Positions 1 through 10,400 of a DNA stretch of 64,000 nt are shown here, piece after piece; the first letter of the stretch is position 1; each line of letters opens with the position of its first letter. Location: assembly GCF_027498035.1 (NCBI RefSeq), contig NZ_CP114978.1:868001-932000 (forward strand). Reading direction: 5' to 3'. Position numbers and translations under genes: made by a program. The notes beneath the pieces were generated by a model, which did not search any database, was not told where the DNA came from, and was given only the letters and a program-made list of their open reading frames with translations. The DNA comes from Pseudoxanthomonas sp. (GTDB lineage Bacteria > Pseudomonadota > Gammaproteobacteria > Xanthomonadales > Xanthomonadaceae).

Positions 1-1
1 G

Positions 2-304
2 TCTCTGATCGCCCTGACCAGTCTGAGCGCACAGGCATGGTCGGAAACCCTGCTGGTCGACCGCGCACGCGACCCGGCGTCGAACCTGCCCGTCCGCGGC
101 CTGACCACTTCACAGGTGGAAGCCAAGTTCGGCGCCCCGCAGCAGCGCATGGATCCTCGTGGTGGGCAGAAGCGCCAGTGGCCGACGATCAACCGCTGGG
201 TCTACCCGCAGTTCACCGTGTACTTCGAAAAGAACAAGGTGATCGACGTGGTGACCAACAAGGCCAGCGCCGACGAGATCGGCCCCAAACCGCCCATCCG
301 CTGA
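2..304 (+). CDS. BamE/OmlA-like small exported protein (5' end outside window)
   Basis: The frame is already open at the left edge, so the start lies outside the window. The first visible residues look like the end of a signal peptide (ALTSLSAQA followed by Trp). After it comes a compact domain of about 85 residues with GLTTSQVEAKFGAP near its start and FTVYFEKNKVIDVV near its end. That pattern of a short helix with Thr-x-x-x-Val, then a Tyr/Phe-rich strand pair, recalls the BamE/SmpA fold seen in many small periplasmic or outer-membrane proteins of this family. Function is not established; the fold assignment is by eye. It ends 121 bases before the agmatine genes and is probably a separate unit. 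Confidence 0.6.
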   Translation, partial: SLIALTSLSAQAWSETLLVDRARDPASNLPVRGLTTSQVEAKFGAPQQRMDPRGGQKRQWPTINRWVYPQFTVYFEKNKVIDVVTNKASADEIGPKPPIR

Positions 305-425
305 AACCCCGCGGCGCGACTGCCCAAGGCAAGGCGCCGCCTGCCTGCCCCGTCATCAAGACGACGCAGCGCATCCTTTGAAATGTGAGCCGGTGCCCTG
401 TCCCGGCCCAGCCTATGGAGTTCCG

Positions 426-1457
426 ATGACCGATGTCCGTTTCCCCGCGGAGTGGGAGCCCCAGTCCGCGATCCTGATCGCGTGGCCGCACGCTGGCACC
501 GATTGGGCACCGCGCCTGGAATCGGTCGAAGAGACCTATATCGCGCTGGTCGCCGGGATTACCCGCTTCCAGCCGGTGGTGATCTGCGTGGCCGATGGCG
601 ACCTGCAGATCTACGCAGAAGCACGTCTGCGCTCGGCCCGCGTGGACATGGGCCGCGTGCAGTTCATCGAAGCCCCGTACAACGACACCTGGTTGCGCGA
701 TTCCGGCCCGATCAGCCTGCGCGGCAAGGATGGCTTCAAGCTGATGGACTTCCGTTTCACCGGCTGGGGCGGCAAGTACGAGGCCTCGCTGGACGACCTG
801 CTGGTCGGTGCACTGACCGGTGCGGGCGTGTTCCGCGATGCCTATGTGCAAAGCGTGGATTTCGCACTGGAAGGCGGCGGCATCGAAACCGACGGCGAAG
901 GCACCCTGCTGACCACCTGGCGCTGCCTGCATGAGCGCCACCCGGATGCGACCCGCGAACAGATCACCGCGACCCTGCAGTCGACCCTGCAGCAGGACCG
1001 TGTGCTGTGGCTGGACCACGGCTATCTGGAAGGCGACGACACCGACGCGCATATCGACACCCTGGCCCGTTTCGCGCCGGACAACGCGATCGTCTACCAG
1101 GCCTGCGACGACGTGTCGGACGTGCACCATGCCGAACTCACCGCCATGGGCGATGAGCTTGCCGCGCTGCGCACCACCGATGGCCAGCGCTACACGCTGT
1201 ATCCGCTGCCGTGGGCACAGCCGGTGCTGGATGACGGCCGCCGCCTGGCCGCCAGCTACGCCAATTACCTGATCCTCAACGGCGCAGTGCTGATGCCGGC
1301 CTATGGCGATCCGGCCGATGGCCCGGCCGCCGACGTGCTGGCCAAGGCGTATCCGGGCCGCGAGATCGTGCAGATTCCCTGCCGCGCGCTGATCTGGCAG
1401 AACGGCAGCCTGCACTGCGTGACCATGCAGCTACCCGAAGGCCTGCTGGCGCAGTGA
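426..1457 (+). CDS. aguA: Agmatine deiminase
   Basis: Hydrolyses agmatine to N-carbamoylputrescine and ammonia, the first step from arginine-derived agmatine to putrescine; cytosolic. The 343-residue product spans the whole guanidino-deiminase fold: EWEPQSAILIAWP at the N-terminus, LRDSGP near 90, GGGIETDGEGTLL near 150, DAHIDTLARF at 207-216 (catalytic His209) and the C-terminal SLHCVTMQLPEG with nucleophile Cys331. The ATG at 426 is preceded by TGGAG at good spacing and starts the conserved domain, so the in-frame ATG at 378 was rejected. The next gene encodes the following enzyme of the pathway. Bacterial arginine deiminase-like paralogues exist, but pairing with aguB makes agmatine the likely substrate. 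Confidence 0.93.
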   Translation: MTDVRFPAEWEPQSAILIAWPHAGTDWAPRLESVEETYIALVAGITRFQPVVICVADGDLQIYAEARLRSARVDMGRVQFIEAPYNDTWLRDSGPISLRGKDGFKLMDFRFTGWGGKYEASLDDLLVGALTGAGVFRDAYVQSVDFALEGGGIETDGEGTLLTTWRCLHERHPDATREQITATLQSTLQQDRVLWLDHGYLEGDDTDAHIDTLARFAPDNAIVYQACDDVSDVHHAELTAMGDELAALRTTDGQRYTLYPLPWAQPVLDDGRRLAASYANYLILNGAVLMPAYGDPADGPAADVLAKAYPGREIVQIPCRALIWQNGSLHCVTMQLPEGLLAQ

Positions 1458-1569
1458 ACTTCCGCGCCCCTGCATCGCTCCAATCCGGGCGATGCAGGCC
1501 TGGCGCCCGCCAAGGCCTCTGTACCACCCGCGTTACCATCCCCATTCCCCTGCCGTACTGCTGAACGCC

Positions 1570-2454
1570 ATGACCCGTGACCGCTTGCCCGTTGCCCTGA
1601 TCCAGGAAAAGAACCACGGCGATGCCGATGCCAACCTGACGGTCATCGAGCAACGCGTGGCTGAAGCGGCCAAACGCGGCGCCAAACTGGTGCTGCTGCA
1701 GGAACTGCACAACGGCGCGTACTTCTGCCAGCACGAATCGGTGAACGAATTCGACCTGGCCGAACCGATTCCCGGCCCCAGCACGCAGCGCCTGGCTGCC
1801 CTTGCCAGGCAGCACAAGGTGGTGCTGGTGAGCTCGCTGTTCGAGCGTCGCGCCGCCGGCCTGTATCACAACACCGCCGTGGTCTATGAGGCCGACGGCA
1901 GCATCGCCGGCAAGTACCGCAAGATGCACATCCCGGACGACCCAGGCTTCTATGAGAAGTTCTACTTCACCCCGGGCGACATCGGCTTCAAGCCGATCGA
2001 CACCTCGGTCGGCCGCCTGGGCGTGCTGGTGTGCTGGGACCAGTGGTACCCGGAAGGCGCACGCCTGATGGCGCTGGCCGGTGCGGACCTGCTGCTCTAC
2101 CCGACCGCGATCGGCTGGGACCCGGACGATGCGCAGGACGAGAAGACCCGCCAGCGTGACGCCTGGGTGCTGAGCCATCGCGGCCATGCCGTCGCCAATG
2201 GCCTGCCAGTGCTGAGCTGCAACCGCGTCGGCCATGAAGCATCGCCAGTCGGCGCCTCGGGCATCGATTTCTGGGGCAACAGCCACGTGCTGGGCCCACA
2301 GGGCGAATTCCTGGCCGAAGCCGGCACAGCGCCGGAAATCCTGAGCGTGGAAGTCGACCTGCAGCGCAGCGAGCACGTGCGCCGCATCTGGCCGTTCCTG
2401 CGCGATCGCCGCATCGATGCGTACGGCGACCTGACCAAGCGCTACATTGATTGA
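1570..2454 (+). CDS. aguB: N-carbamoylputrescine amidohydrolase
   Basis: Nitrilase-superfamily amidase that converts N-carbamoylputrescine to putrescine, CO2 and ammonia. The 294-residue protein has the superfamily triad: Glu45 in LQELHNGAYF, Lys118 in KYRKMHIPDD and Cys155 in LVCWDQWYPE, and the IPDDPGFYEKFYFTPG segment is typical of AguB. The ATG at 1570 begins MTRDRLPVAL and was chosen over an in-frame ATG at 1492, which would add a 26-residue Pro-rich tail unlike the family. It lies 112 bases after aguA on the same strand, and the two together make a complete agmatine-to-putrescine route. Confidence 0.93.
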   Translation: MTRDRLPVALIQEKNHGDADANLTVIEQRVAEAAKRGAKLVLLQELHNGAYFCQHESVNEFDLAEPIPGPSTQRLAALARQHKVVLVSSLFERRAAGLYHNTAVVYEADGSIAGKYRKMHIPDDPGFYEKFYFTPGDIGFKPIDTSVGRLGVLVCWDQWYPEGARLMALAGADLLLYPTAIGWDPDDAQDEKTRQRDAWVLSHRGHAVANGLPVLSCNRVGHEASPVGASGIDFWGNSHVLGPQGEFLAEAGTAPEILSVEVDLQRSEHVRRIWPFLRDRRIDAYGDLTKRYID

Positions 2455-2476
2455 CTGGGCTGCGCGCGCAGCCTGC

Positions 2477-3022
2477 ATGAACGTCGCCACGCCAACCATT
2501 CGGCCTGTCCGTGCCGCGGACATGGCCGCCATCACCGCCATTTACGGCGTGCAGGTGGACAGCGGTGTGGCGACCTACGAAATCAATCGCCCTGATGTGG
2601 CGGAAATGCAGCGACGCATGGAAGCCATCGTCGCCCAAGGCTATCCCTATCTGGTCGCCGAAGACGATGGGCAACTCGCCGGCTACGCCTATGCGACCAG
2701 CTATCGCGCGCGCCACGCCTATCGCTTCACCGTGGAAAACACAGTGTACGTGGATGCCGCCCACCAGGGGCGTGGCATTGGCGCCGCGCTGCTGCAGGCT
2801 TTGATCGACGACTGCACGGCACGCGGCTTCCGCCAGATGATTGCAGTGGTGGGCGAAGCGGCCAACGCCGGCTCGGTGCGCTTGCACGAACGCCTGGGCT
2901 TCCGCACTGTGGCCGTGTTCCAGGGCATCGGCCGCAAACACGGCCGCTGGCTCGATACCGTACAGATGCAGCGTGCGCTGGGTGACGGCGACGCGTGCGA
3001 TCCCCTTGATGAGTTGAACTGA
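2477..3022 (+). CDS. GNAT N-acetyltransferase, phosphinothricin acetyltransferase-like
   Basis: A 181-residue GCN5-related acetyltransferase. IRPVRAADMAAITAIY opens the fold, and HQGRGIGAALLQALID is the acetyl-CoA pyrophosphate loop. ENTVYVD and the C-terminal LHERLGFRTVAVFQGIGRKHGRW resemble the Pat/MddA branch, which acetylates phosphinothricin or methionine sulfoximine and sulfone. The ATG at 2477 was preferred over a TTG at 2447 that would overlap aguB. Its stop overlaps the ATG of the next gene by four bases (ATGA), so the two are translationally coupled. The natural substrate cannot be read from sequence; a link to polyamine metabolism is only positional. Confidence 0.8.
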   Translation: MNVATPTIRPVRAADMAAITAIYGVQVDSGVATYEINRPDVAEMQRRMEAIVAQGYPYLVAEDDGQLAGYAYATSYRARHAYRFTVENTVYVDAAHQGRGIGAALLQALIDDCTARGFRQMIAVVGEAANAGSVRLHERLGFRTVAVFQGIGRKHGRWLDTVQMQRALGDGDACDPLDELN

Positions 3023-4266
3023 TGACCACCCCCGATTCCCCCGCCCTGCCCGCCGCGTCGGCATCTGCAGCAGTCCTCGACGACGTCGTCGAACAGCCGA
3101 TGCGGGTGGTCGAACGCGACGGCGTGCGCTACACCCTGCTCGGAACCGCGCACGTCTCCAAGGCCAGCGTCGAAGCCGTGCAGCAGGCCATCGATTCGCA
3201 TCCCTACGATGCGGTCGCAGTGGAACTGGACACCCAGCGCCTGCAGGCGTTGAGCGATCCCGACGCGATGGCCAAGCTGGACCTTGTGCAGGTAATCCGC
3301 AAGGGTCGCGTGGCCCTGTTCGCCGCCAACCTGGCGCTGGCGGCCTATCAGCGCCGCCTGGCCGAACAACTCGGCATCGAGCCCGGCGCCGAACTCAAGC
3401 GCGCAGTCACCGCGGCGCAGGAACACGGCATGGCCGTGCACCTGATCGACCGCGAAGTCGGCCTGACCTTCAAGCGCGCATCGGCCAAACTGGGCTTCTT
3501 CGGCAAGCTCAAGCTCGGCACCGGCCTGCTGGGTGGCCTGTTTGCTTCGGAAGAAGTCGGCGAAGCGGAGATCGAGCAGCTCAAGCAGGGCGACATGCTG
3601 GAAGCCAGCTTCGGTGAATTCGCCAAGGAAAGCCCGGCGTTGTTCGAAGCGGTGATCGCCGAACGCGACCGCTACATGGCCGCCAGCCTGCGCCAGACCG
3701 CTGGCGATGCGCGCGAAGTACTTGCCGTGGTCGGCGCCGGCCATCTGCAGGGCCTGGCAAAACACCTGGCCGAAGACAACGACGATCCGGCCACCGTGCG
3801 CGCGGAACTGGAATACGTCGAAACCAAGCGCAAGCTGCCCTGGATCATGATGCTGCTCAGCCTGCTGGTGCTCGGCGGGATTGCCTGGGGCTTCTACAGC
3901 GGCGGCATGAAGATGGGCAGCACGCTGCTGCTGCAATGGCTGGCATTGACCGGCGGCCTGGCCGGCCTGGGTTGCCTGCTTGCCGCGGGCCATCCGCTGA
4001 GCATCCTCGCGGCGATCATCGCCGCCCCGCTCAAGCCCTTCCGTCCGGGCCTGCCGGCTGGTGCGTTCAGCGCGTTGGTGGAAGTCCATCTGCGTAAGCC
4101 CGCGTACGGGGACTTCCTGGCCCTGCGCGACGATGCGCAGACGCTCAAGGGCTGGTACCGCAACCGCGTGTGCCGCGTGGTGCTGACCTTCCTGCTGACC
4201 AACCTGGGCAGCATGATCGGCTTCTGGATCACCGGCGCGCTGATTGCCGGCAAGCTGCTGCACTGA
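3022..4266 (+). CDS. TraB family membrane protein (pheromone-shutdown-like)
   Basis: A 414-residue protein of the TraB/PrgY family. The N-terminal domain has the conserved LLGTAHVSKASVEAV and VELDTQRL motifs plus HLIDREVGLTFKRA, all hallmarks of the family, which resembles EreA/ChaN-like hydrolases. The C-terminal 140 residues contain about four hydrophobic segments (IMMLLSLLVLGGIAWGFY, then three more), placing it in the inner membrane. In enterococci TraB shuts down sex-pheromone activity; in Gram-negative bacteria the role is unknown. The start codon overlaps the stop of the upstream acetyltransferase, so it is the last gene of the agu unit. Confidence 0.85.
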   Translation: MTTPDSPALPAASASAAVLDDVVEQPMRVVERDGVRYTLLGTAHVSKASVEAVQQAIDSHPYDAVAVELDTQRLQALSDPDAMAKLDLVQVIRKGRVALFAANLALAAYQRRLAEQLGIEPGAELKRAVTAAQEHGMAVHLIDREVGLTFKRASAKLGFFGKLKLGTGLLGGLFASEEVGEAEIEQLKQGDMLEASFGEFAKESPALFEAVIAERDRYMAASLRQTAGDAREVLAVVGAGHLQGLAKHLAEDNDDPATVRAELEYVETKRKLPWIMMLLSLLVLGGIAWGFYSGGMKMGSTLLLQWLALTGGLAGLGCLLAAGHPLSILAAIIAAPLKPFRPGLPAGAFSALVEVHLRKPAYGDFLALRDDAQTLKGWYRNRVCRVVLTFLLTNLGSMIGFWITGALIAGKLLH

Positions 4267-4298
4267 GCATCTGCAGCCAAACACCGTCCAGAACTTAG

Positions 4299-4323
4299 CC
4301 CGGATAAGCAAAGCACATCCGGG
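4299..4323. repeat. Short palindrome between convergent genes
   Basis: CCCGGAT and ATCCGGG flank an 11-base spacer, forming a 7-bp stem in the 110-base gap between the TraB gene and the convergent RND operon. It has no T-tract on either side, so it looks more like a REP-type palindrome than an intrinsic terminator, though it may still protect the 3' ends. Confidence 0.45.
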
Positions 4324-4376
4324 ATCGGCATTGTAGGAAGTCCCTCAGGCGCGGCTACGCAGCCAAGCCCCGCGCT

Positions 4377-7300
4377 TCAGACGGCGTCGGTCAGCAACGG
4401 ATCCTGAGCCAGGCCACGCGCGCGCCGCACCAGCCGCGCCATGCCGGCACTCAGGTCGTCCAGGATCGCGTAGATGGTCGGCAGGAACAGCAGGCTGACC
4501 ACGGTCGAGAACGCCAACCCACCGGCGATCGCACGCGCCATCGGGAAGTACGGCGGGCCGTCGCCTCCCATCTGGGTACCGCCCATGGCGATGGGCACCA
4601 TCGCCAGGATCGCCGTGCCCATGGTCATCATGATCGGGCGCAGGCGCTCGCGACTGCCTTCCACCAGCGCTTCGGTACGTGTGCGGCCGCCCCGGCGCAA
4701 GGTGTTGATGTGTTCGATCATCACGATGCCGTTGTTCACCACCACGCCCATCAGCACTAGGATGCCGATGAAGGACATCACGCCGAATGCCGTGCCGGTG
4801 ATCCAGAACAACCAGAACACGCCGAAGATCGAGAACACCACGCCGGACATGATCGCCGCCGGGAACAGCAGCGATTCGAACACGGCCGCCATCACCAGGT
4901 AGATCATCAGCAGCGCGATCACCATGTTGAACAGCATCTGCTTCATCGCCTCGCCATCGTCCTGGTAATCGCCACCATCAAAGGTGTAGTGGTAACCCGG
5001 CGGGAACGCCATCGCCTTCAAGGTCGCTTCCATCGCCTCGCGGCCCTTGGGCGCAGTGACCTTCTCGGCCAGGTTGGCAGTGATGGCCAACGTGGTCTGT
5101 CGATTGGTCCGGGAAATCTGCGTGGCAGAAGGCGCCACGTCCACGCTGACCATCGACATCAGCGGCACGCTGTGCCCGTCCTTGGCCCGCACGCTGAACT
5201 GCTCCAGGTCGGCGATGGCGTACTGCTCGGCACCGGCGAAGCGCAGGGTCACCGGGACTTCGGTGTCGCCGCGGCGCAGCTCGCGCAGCTGGCCACCACG
5301 CAAGGCGATGTTGACGAACGTCGCCACGTCCTGCGCGGAGAAGCCGAACGCCGCCGCGCGCTCGCGGTCCACGCGCACTTTCAGCTCGCTGCTCTGGTCA
5401 CCGGCATCGACGCGCACATCCCGCAGCTCAGGGCGGCTGGCCAGCGCCGGCAGCACGTCGCGGGCGATCTCCTGCAGCACCGCCGTCGAATCACCGGTCA
5501 GCTGCACCTGCACGCCGTCCTTGTTGCCGCCGTTGTTGCCATTGCCGCTCCCCAGCACGATGTCGGCACGGGCGGATTTGGGCATGTCCTTGCGCAACGC
5601 CTCGATGCGACGCTTGGTTTCGTCCGGGTCCATCGTGTCGAAGGTCACCATGGTTGAGGCCCCTTCGGATTCGCTGAACCAGGAATAGATCTGGGTGATG
5701 CCCAATGCCTTGCGCTGGCGCTCCAGCGACTGCTCCACGCGGCCCACTTCGGCCGACATCTGGTCACGCGTATAGGACCCATGGAACTGATACTGGACGC
5801 GCGTCTCGCCGGCCGAGCCGCCGCCGAACATATCCATCTCGGTCAGCTTCATCGGCACGATGCTGGCCGCCACGATCAGCACGATGCCCAGCACGCTCCA
5901 GCCGCGGTGCTCCAGCGTCCAGCGCAGCAGGCGCGCGTAACGGCGCTGCATCCACGGAATCAGCCCGCGTTCGGAGCGCAGCTGCGGCGGGGTCTTCATA
6001 CGCGCCGACAGCATTGGGATCAGGCTGATCGCCACCAGCCACGAGGCCAGCAACGAGACCGAAATCGTCACCGCGATCTGCGCCATGAAGATGCTGATCT
6101 CGTTGGTCTCGCCGAATAGGTTGGGCACGAACACGATGCAATGGCACAGCGTGCCGGCCGACAGCGCGATGGCCACGTGCCGGGTGCCCAGCAGCGCGGC
6201 CTTGACCGGCTCGCCGGGCATCTTCTCGCGCTCCTGGAAAATGCTCTCCACCACCACCACGGCATTGTCCACCAGCATGCCCACGGCCAGCAGCAGGCCC
6301 ATCATGGTCAGGATGTTGAGCGTGACCCCGGCGAAATACATGAAGCCCAGCGTCATCACGAAGCAGATCGGGATCGCCAGGGTCACCATCAGCGTCGAGG
6401 GCCAATGGCGCAGGAAGAAGAACAGCACTGCGATCGACAGCAGCAGGCCGATGCCGCCGGCTTCAGCCAGTTCCAGCAAGGACGAAGTCACGTTCTTGCC
6501 CTGGTTCTCCATCACCTTGACCTGCACGTCGCGCAGCTCTGGCTGGGCGCGAATGGCTTCGACCTCAGCCAGCGCATCGCGCGAGACCTGGACCAGGTTG
6601 GCGCTGCGTTCCTTGAAGATGTCCATGCCCACCGCCGGCTTGCCATCCAGGCGGCGGCCGTAATCCATGCGCGAGGGCTTGAGCTGCACGTTGGCGATGT
6701 CGCCCAGGCGCAGGCCGCTGTCGGCGATCACCAGCTCGCGCAGCTGCTGCAGGTCGGCAACCTCGCCCATCGGCTGGACGCGCAGGCGCTGGCCGTGGTC
6801 GTCGATCTGCCCGGCCGAGATGGAAAAGTTGGCCGCCTGCAGGCGCGTGGTCAGGTCGTTGAGGTTGAGCCCGTGCGCGGTCAGGCGATCCGGTGCGATG
6901 GCCACTTCCACTTCGTTCGGCGCCGCGCCGGAGACTTCCACGCGGGCCACGCCGGGGATGCGCTCCAGTCGCCGCTTGAACTCGCGTTCAATCATGTCGT
7001 AGGAGGTGGTCATGTCGCGGTCGCCGGCCAGGCGCACGCGCAGGATCGCCTGGTCACTGCTGGACCACTTGAACACCGAGTAGCGTTTCAGGTCGTCCGG
7101 CAGGTCGCTGCGGATCGCATCGATGCGCTCGCGTGCATCGGATGCGGCGATGGCAATGTCGCGGTCCCAGTCGCTGAACTCGATGAAGATGCTGGCCGAG
7201 TCCGCCGTCGCGGTGCCGCGCAGACGCTTGATCCCCGGCATGATCGCTAGCGCCTCTTCGGCCGGACGCAGGATGTTGCGCTCGACCTCTTCCGGGGTGG

Positions 7301-7460
7301 AGCCCGGATACGGCAGCTGCACGAACAGGAACGGCGCGGAGATGTCGGGGAAGGCTTCCAGCGGCAGGCGCACCGCCGCGATCGCACCGATCACCAACAG
7401 TGAGATGAAACACATGACCGTCGTCACCGGCCGACGGATGCTGAGCGCGGCGATGCTCAT
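4377..7460 (-). CDS. RND efflux permease, second subunit
   Basis: A 1027-residue inner-membrane proton-driven efflux permease of the AcrB/MdtB superfamily. It has the standard two-fold repeat of a transmembrane block and large periplasmic loops (PLEAFPDISAPFLFVQLPYPGSTPEEVE after TM1). The proton-relay positions are not the classical ones: TM4 reads MLVDNAVVVVES, so the usual Asp pair is Asp398-Asn399, and TM10 reads VVVNNGIVMIEH (Asn909-Asn910) where AcrB-type pumps have Lys. Such D-N/N-N versions occur in other RND lineages. Its ATG overlaps the stop of the upstream permease gene (ATGA), so the two are made together and probably form a mixed trimer as in MdtBC. No outer-membrane channel gene lies nearby. 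Confidence 0.92.
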   Translation of the reverse strand: MSIAALSIRRPVTTVMCFISLLVIGAIAAVRLPLEAFPDISAPFLFVQLPYPGSTPEEVERNILRPAEEALAIMPGIKRLRGTATADSASIFIEFSDWDRDIAIAASDARERIDAIRSDLPDDLKRYSVFKWSSSDQAILRVRLAGDRDMTTSYDMIEREFKRRLERIPGVARVEVSGAAPNEVEVAIAPDRLTAHGLNLNDLTTRLQAANFSISAGQIDDHGQRLRVQPMGEVADLQQLRELVIADSGLRLGDIANVQLKPSRMDYGRRLDGKPAVGMDIFKERSANLVQVSRDALAEVEAIRAQPELRDVQVKVMENQGKNVTSSLLELAEAGGIGLLLSIAVLFFFLRHWPSTLMVTLAIPICFVMTLGFMYFAGVTLNILTMMGLLLAVGMLVDNAVVVVESIFQEREKMPGEPVKAALLGTRHVAIALSAGTLCHCIVFVPNLFGETNEISIFMAQIAVTISVSLLASWLVAISLIPMLSARMKTPPQLRSERGLIPWMQRRYARLLRWTLEHRGWSVLGIVLIVAASIVPMKLTEMDMFGGGSAGETRVQYQFHGSYTRDQMSAEVGRVEQSLERQRKALGITQIYSWFSESEGASTMVTFDTMDPDETKRRIEALRKDMPKSARADIVLGSGNGNNGGNKDGVQVQLTGDSTAVLQEIARDVLPALASRPELRDVRVDAGDQSSELKVRVDRERAAAFGFSAQDVATFVNIALRGGQLRELRRGDTEVPVTLRFAGAEQYAIADLEQFSVRAKDGHSVPLMSMVSVDVAPSATQISRTNRQTTLAITANLAEKVTAPKGREAMEATLKAMAFPPGYHYTFDGGDYQDDGEAMKQMLFNMVIALLMIYLVMAAVFESLLFPAAIMSGVVFSIFGVFWLFWITGTAFGVMSFIGILVLMGVVVNNGIVMIEHINTLRRGGRTRTEALVEGSRERLRPIMMTMGTAILAMVPIAMGGTQMGGDGPPYFPMARAIAGGLAFSTVVSLLFLPTIYAILDDLSAGMARLVRRARGLAQDPLLTDAV

Positions 7461-10400
7461 GCAGCGGCTCCCTGCGCCATGCCGTCGTCATCGTTGTCCG
7501 GCGCGGGTTTTGGCGCACGCGCCAGCTCGCGGCGATCCAGCAGGTCATACACCACCGGGATCACCAGCAAGGTCAGTAGCGTGGAGACCAGCAGGCCACC
7601 GATCACGGTGATCGCCATGGGCGCGCGCACTTCCGCACCTTCGCCCGACGCCAAGGCCAGCGGCAGGAAGCCCAGCAGGGTGCACAGCGTGGTCATCACG
7701 ATCGGCCGCAGGCGCGAACGTGCGCCTTCCACCAAGGCCTGCGCCTTGGCCATGCCGGCTGCGCGCAGCTGGTTGACCGAGTCGATCAGGATGATCGCGT
7801 TCTTGGTCACCAGGCCGACCAGCAGGATCAGGCCGATGAACACCACCACCGACACCGGCGAACCACTCAGTTTCAGCGCCAGCACCGCGCCCACCAATGC
7901 CAATGGAATGGTGAACAGGATGACGAACGGATGTAGCAGCGACTCGAACTGCGAGGCCATCACCAGGTACACCAGGAACACCGCCAGGCCGAACGCGAAC
8001 AGCAGCGAGCGGACCGAATCCGCGAGTTCCTCGCCCTGCCCGCCGATATGCATCGACACGCCGGCACCCAGCGGATGCTCGGCGGCCAATGCCTGCACCT
8101 CGCGCACGGCACCGCCCAGGTCGATGCCCTGCAGGCCGGCCGAGACCAACGCCACGCGGCCCTGGTCGGCACGATGGATCTCGCTGGGACCGGTGGTGGC
8201 GACCACATCGGCGACCGCATCCAGCGTCACCGGACGGCTGCTGGACGGATTGACGATCAGCCGGCGCACGTCTTCCACCGATGCGCGGTCGGCGGCCTGC
8301 GCCCGCACCAGAACATCGATCTTGCGATCACGGAAGCTGTAGCGCGTGGCCACCTCGCCGCGCACCTTCTGCACCACTGCATCGGCCACCTGGCGCGTGG
8401 TCAGGCCGAGCGCGCCCGCGCGTTCCTGGTCGAAGCGGATCTGGATTTCGGGAAAGCCCTGCTCCACCGTCGAATGCACGTCGGTGTAGTGCGCGTTGCC
8501 GCGCAACAGCTGGGTCAGACGCTGGCCGGCCTGCTCCAGCGTGACCAGGTCCTGGCCGCGCAACTCGACTTCCAGCGGCGTGGACAGGCTGAACAACGCC
8601 GGCCGCGCGAAGTCGACCTGCGCGCCCGGCCAGGCCTTCATCGATGCACGCAGCAGGGCCGACTCGCGCGCTTCGACCTGCGGGCTGCCGCCGTTGGCCA
8701 TGACCACGGTCAGCTTGCCGATGTTCTCGCCGCTTTCGGTCGGGTTGGCATCCAGCCGCGTTCCGCTGCCGCTGACGCCGAAGATCGCGAAAATGCCATC
8801 GTCCTTGACGTGCTTTTCCTGCAGCGTGCGCAGCACCGCATCGGTATCGCGCAGCGGCGTGCCGGGCGGCAGTTTCACCGTCATCTCGAAACGGTCCTGC
8901 GCCAGTTGCGGAATCAGATCGGTCCCCAGGCCCGGTACCAGCGCCGCAGTTCCGATCAGCGCCAGCGCCGCCAGTCCCAGCACGCGCCCCGGATGCGCCA
9001 GCGCCGCCGGCAACATGCGCAGGTAGCCGCGTTCGATCCAGGCATACGGCTTCATCGCCCAGTCGCTCAGGCGACGCATGACCGGACCAACGACGGCCGC
9101 CACGCCGCGCGCCAACCGCACGACCAGCCAGGCGATGCCGAACACCAGGCCGCGCACCCCGGCACCGATGCCGCGCCCACCCAGGGCCAGCGGTTTCTGC
9201 CAGCGCGCCTGCGGTTTCCATTGCGGATGTGGCGCTTCGGGCGCAAAGCCCAGCGGCGCCTGCCCGCGCAGTGAACTGAGCATCGGGATCAGGGTCATCG
9301 CCACCACCAGCGAGATCGCGATGGCAATCGCCACGGTCAACGCCTGGTCGCGGAACAGCTGCCCGGCGATGCCTTCGACGAACACCAGCGGCAGGAACAC
9401 CGCAATGGTGGTCAGCGTCGATGCCACCACCGCCATGCTGACCTCGCGCGTACCGGCGATGGCGGCCTGGACGATGCTTAAGCCCCGTTCGCGCGCCTTG
9501 GCGATGCTTTCCAGCACCACGATGGAGTCATCCACGACCAGGCCGGTGGCCAGCGCCAGGCCGCCCAACGACATCACGTTGAGGCTCAGGCCCAGCCGAT
9601 CCATGAAGAAGAACGTCGCCACGATCGACACGGGCAGCGACAGGCCGATCACGAAGGTGCTCCAGCCATCGCGCAGGAACAGGAAGATCACCAGGATCGC
9701 CAGCAAGCCGCCGATCACCGCATCGCGCTTGACCTCGCTGATGGCGTGTTCGATGAAGTGCGACTGGTCATCCAGCGTGTCCAGCGACATATCCGCTGGC
9801 AGCTGTCCGCGGATGCGCTCCAACCGCTGCGACAGCGCCTTGGCGGTGGCCACGGTGTTCGCGTCGCCTTCCTTGTAGATCGCAAGTTCGACCGCTTCGC
9901 GACCAGCCAGGCGGATCACTGCTTCGCGCTCCTTGTAGCCCTGGCGCACGCTGGCCACATCCCGCAACCGCACCGGCATGCCGCCCGCGATGCTGGTGGT
10001 GTCCGACGACGATGCGCTCTGCACCGATGCAGACGCCGCGAGCACTTCAGCCGAACCACTGGACGCCGCAATCGCCGCCAGCTGTGCCGCCGCATTGGCC
10101 GCAGCGCTGTCACCGGCATTGCGTGTGGTCAGCAGCAGGTTGCCGATGTCGTCCACGTCACCGAACTGGTTGACCGTGCGCACCAGGTAACGCTGCGTAC
10201 CCTGCTCCAGGCGACCGCCGGACAGGTTGACGTTCTCGGCCTTCAAACGATCGATCACGGTCGACAGTGGCATGTGTAGCTGGGCGAGTTTCTGCTGGTC
10301 GATGTCGACCTGCACCTCGTCTTCCAGACCACCGCCGACCTTGACCGCGGCGACGCCTTCGACCGGCTCGAGCTTCTTCTTCAGGTCTTCATCGGCGTAA

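Noticed and set aside
213..1415. A 400-codon minus-strand frame opposite aguA
   Set aside because: Antisense to a gene with full catalytic motifs; composition is that of a shadow frame.
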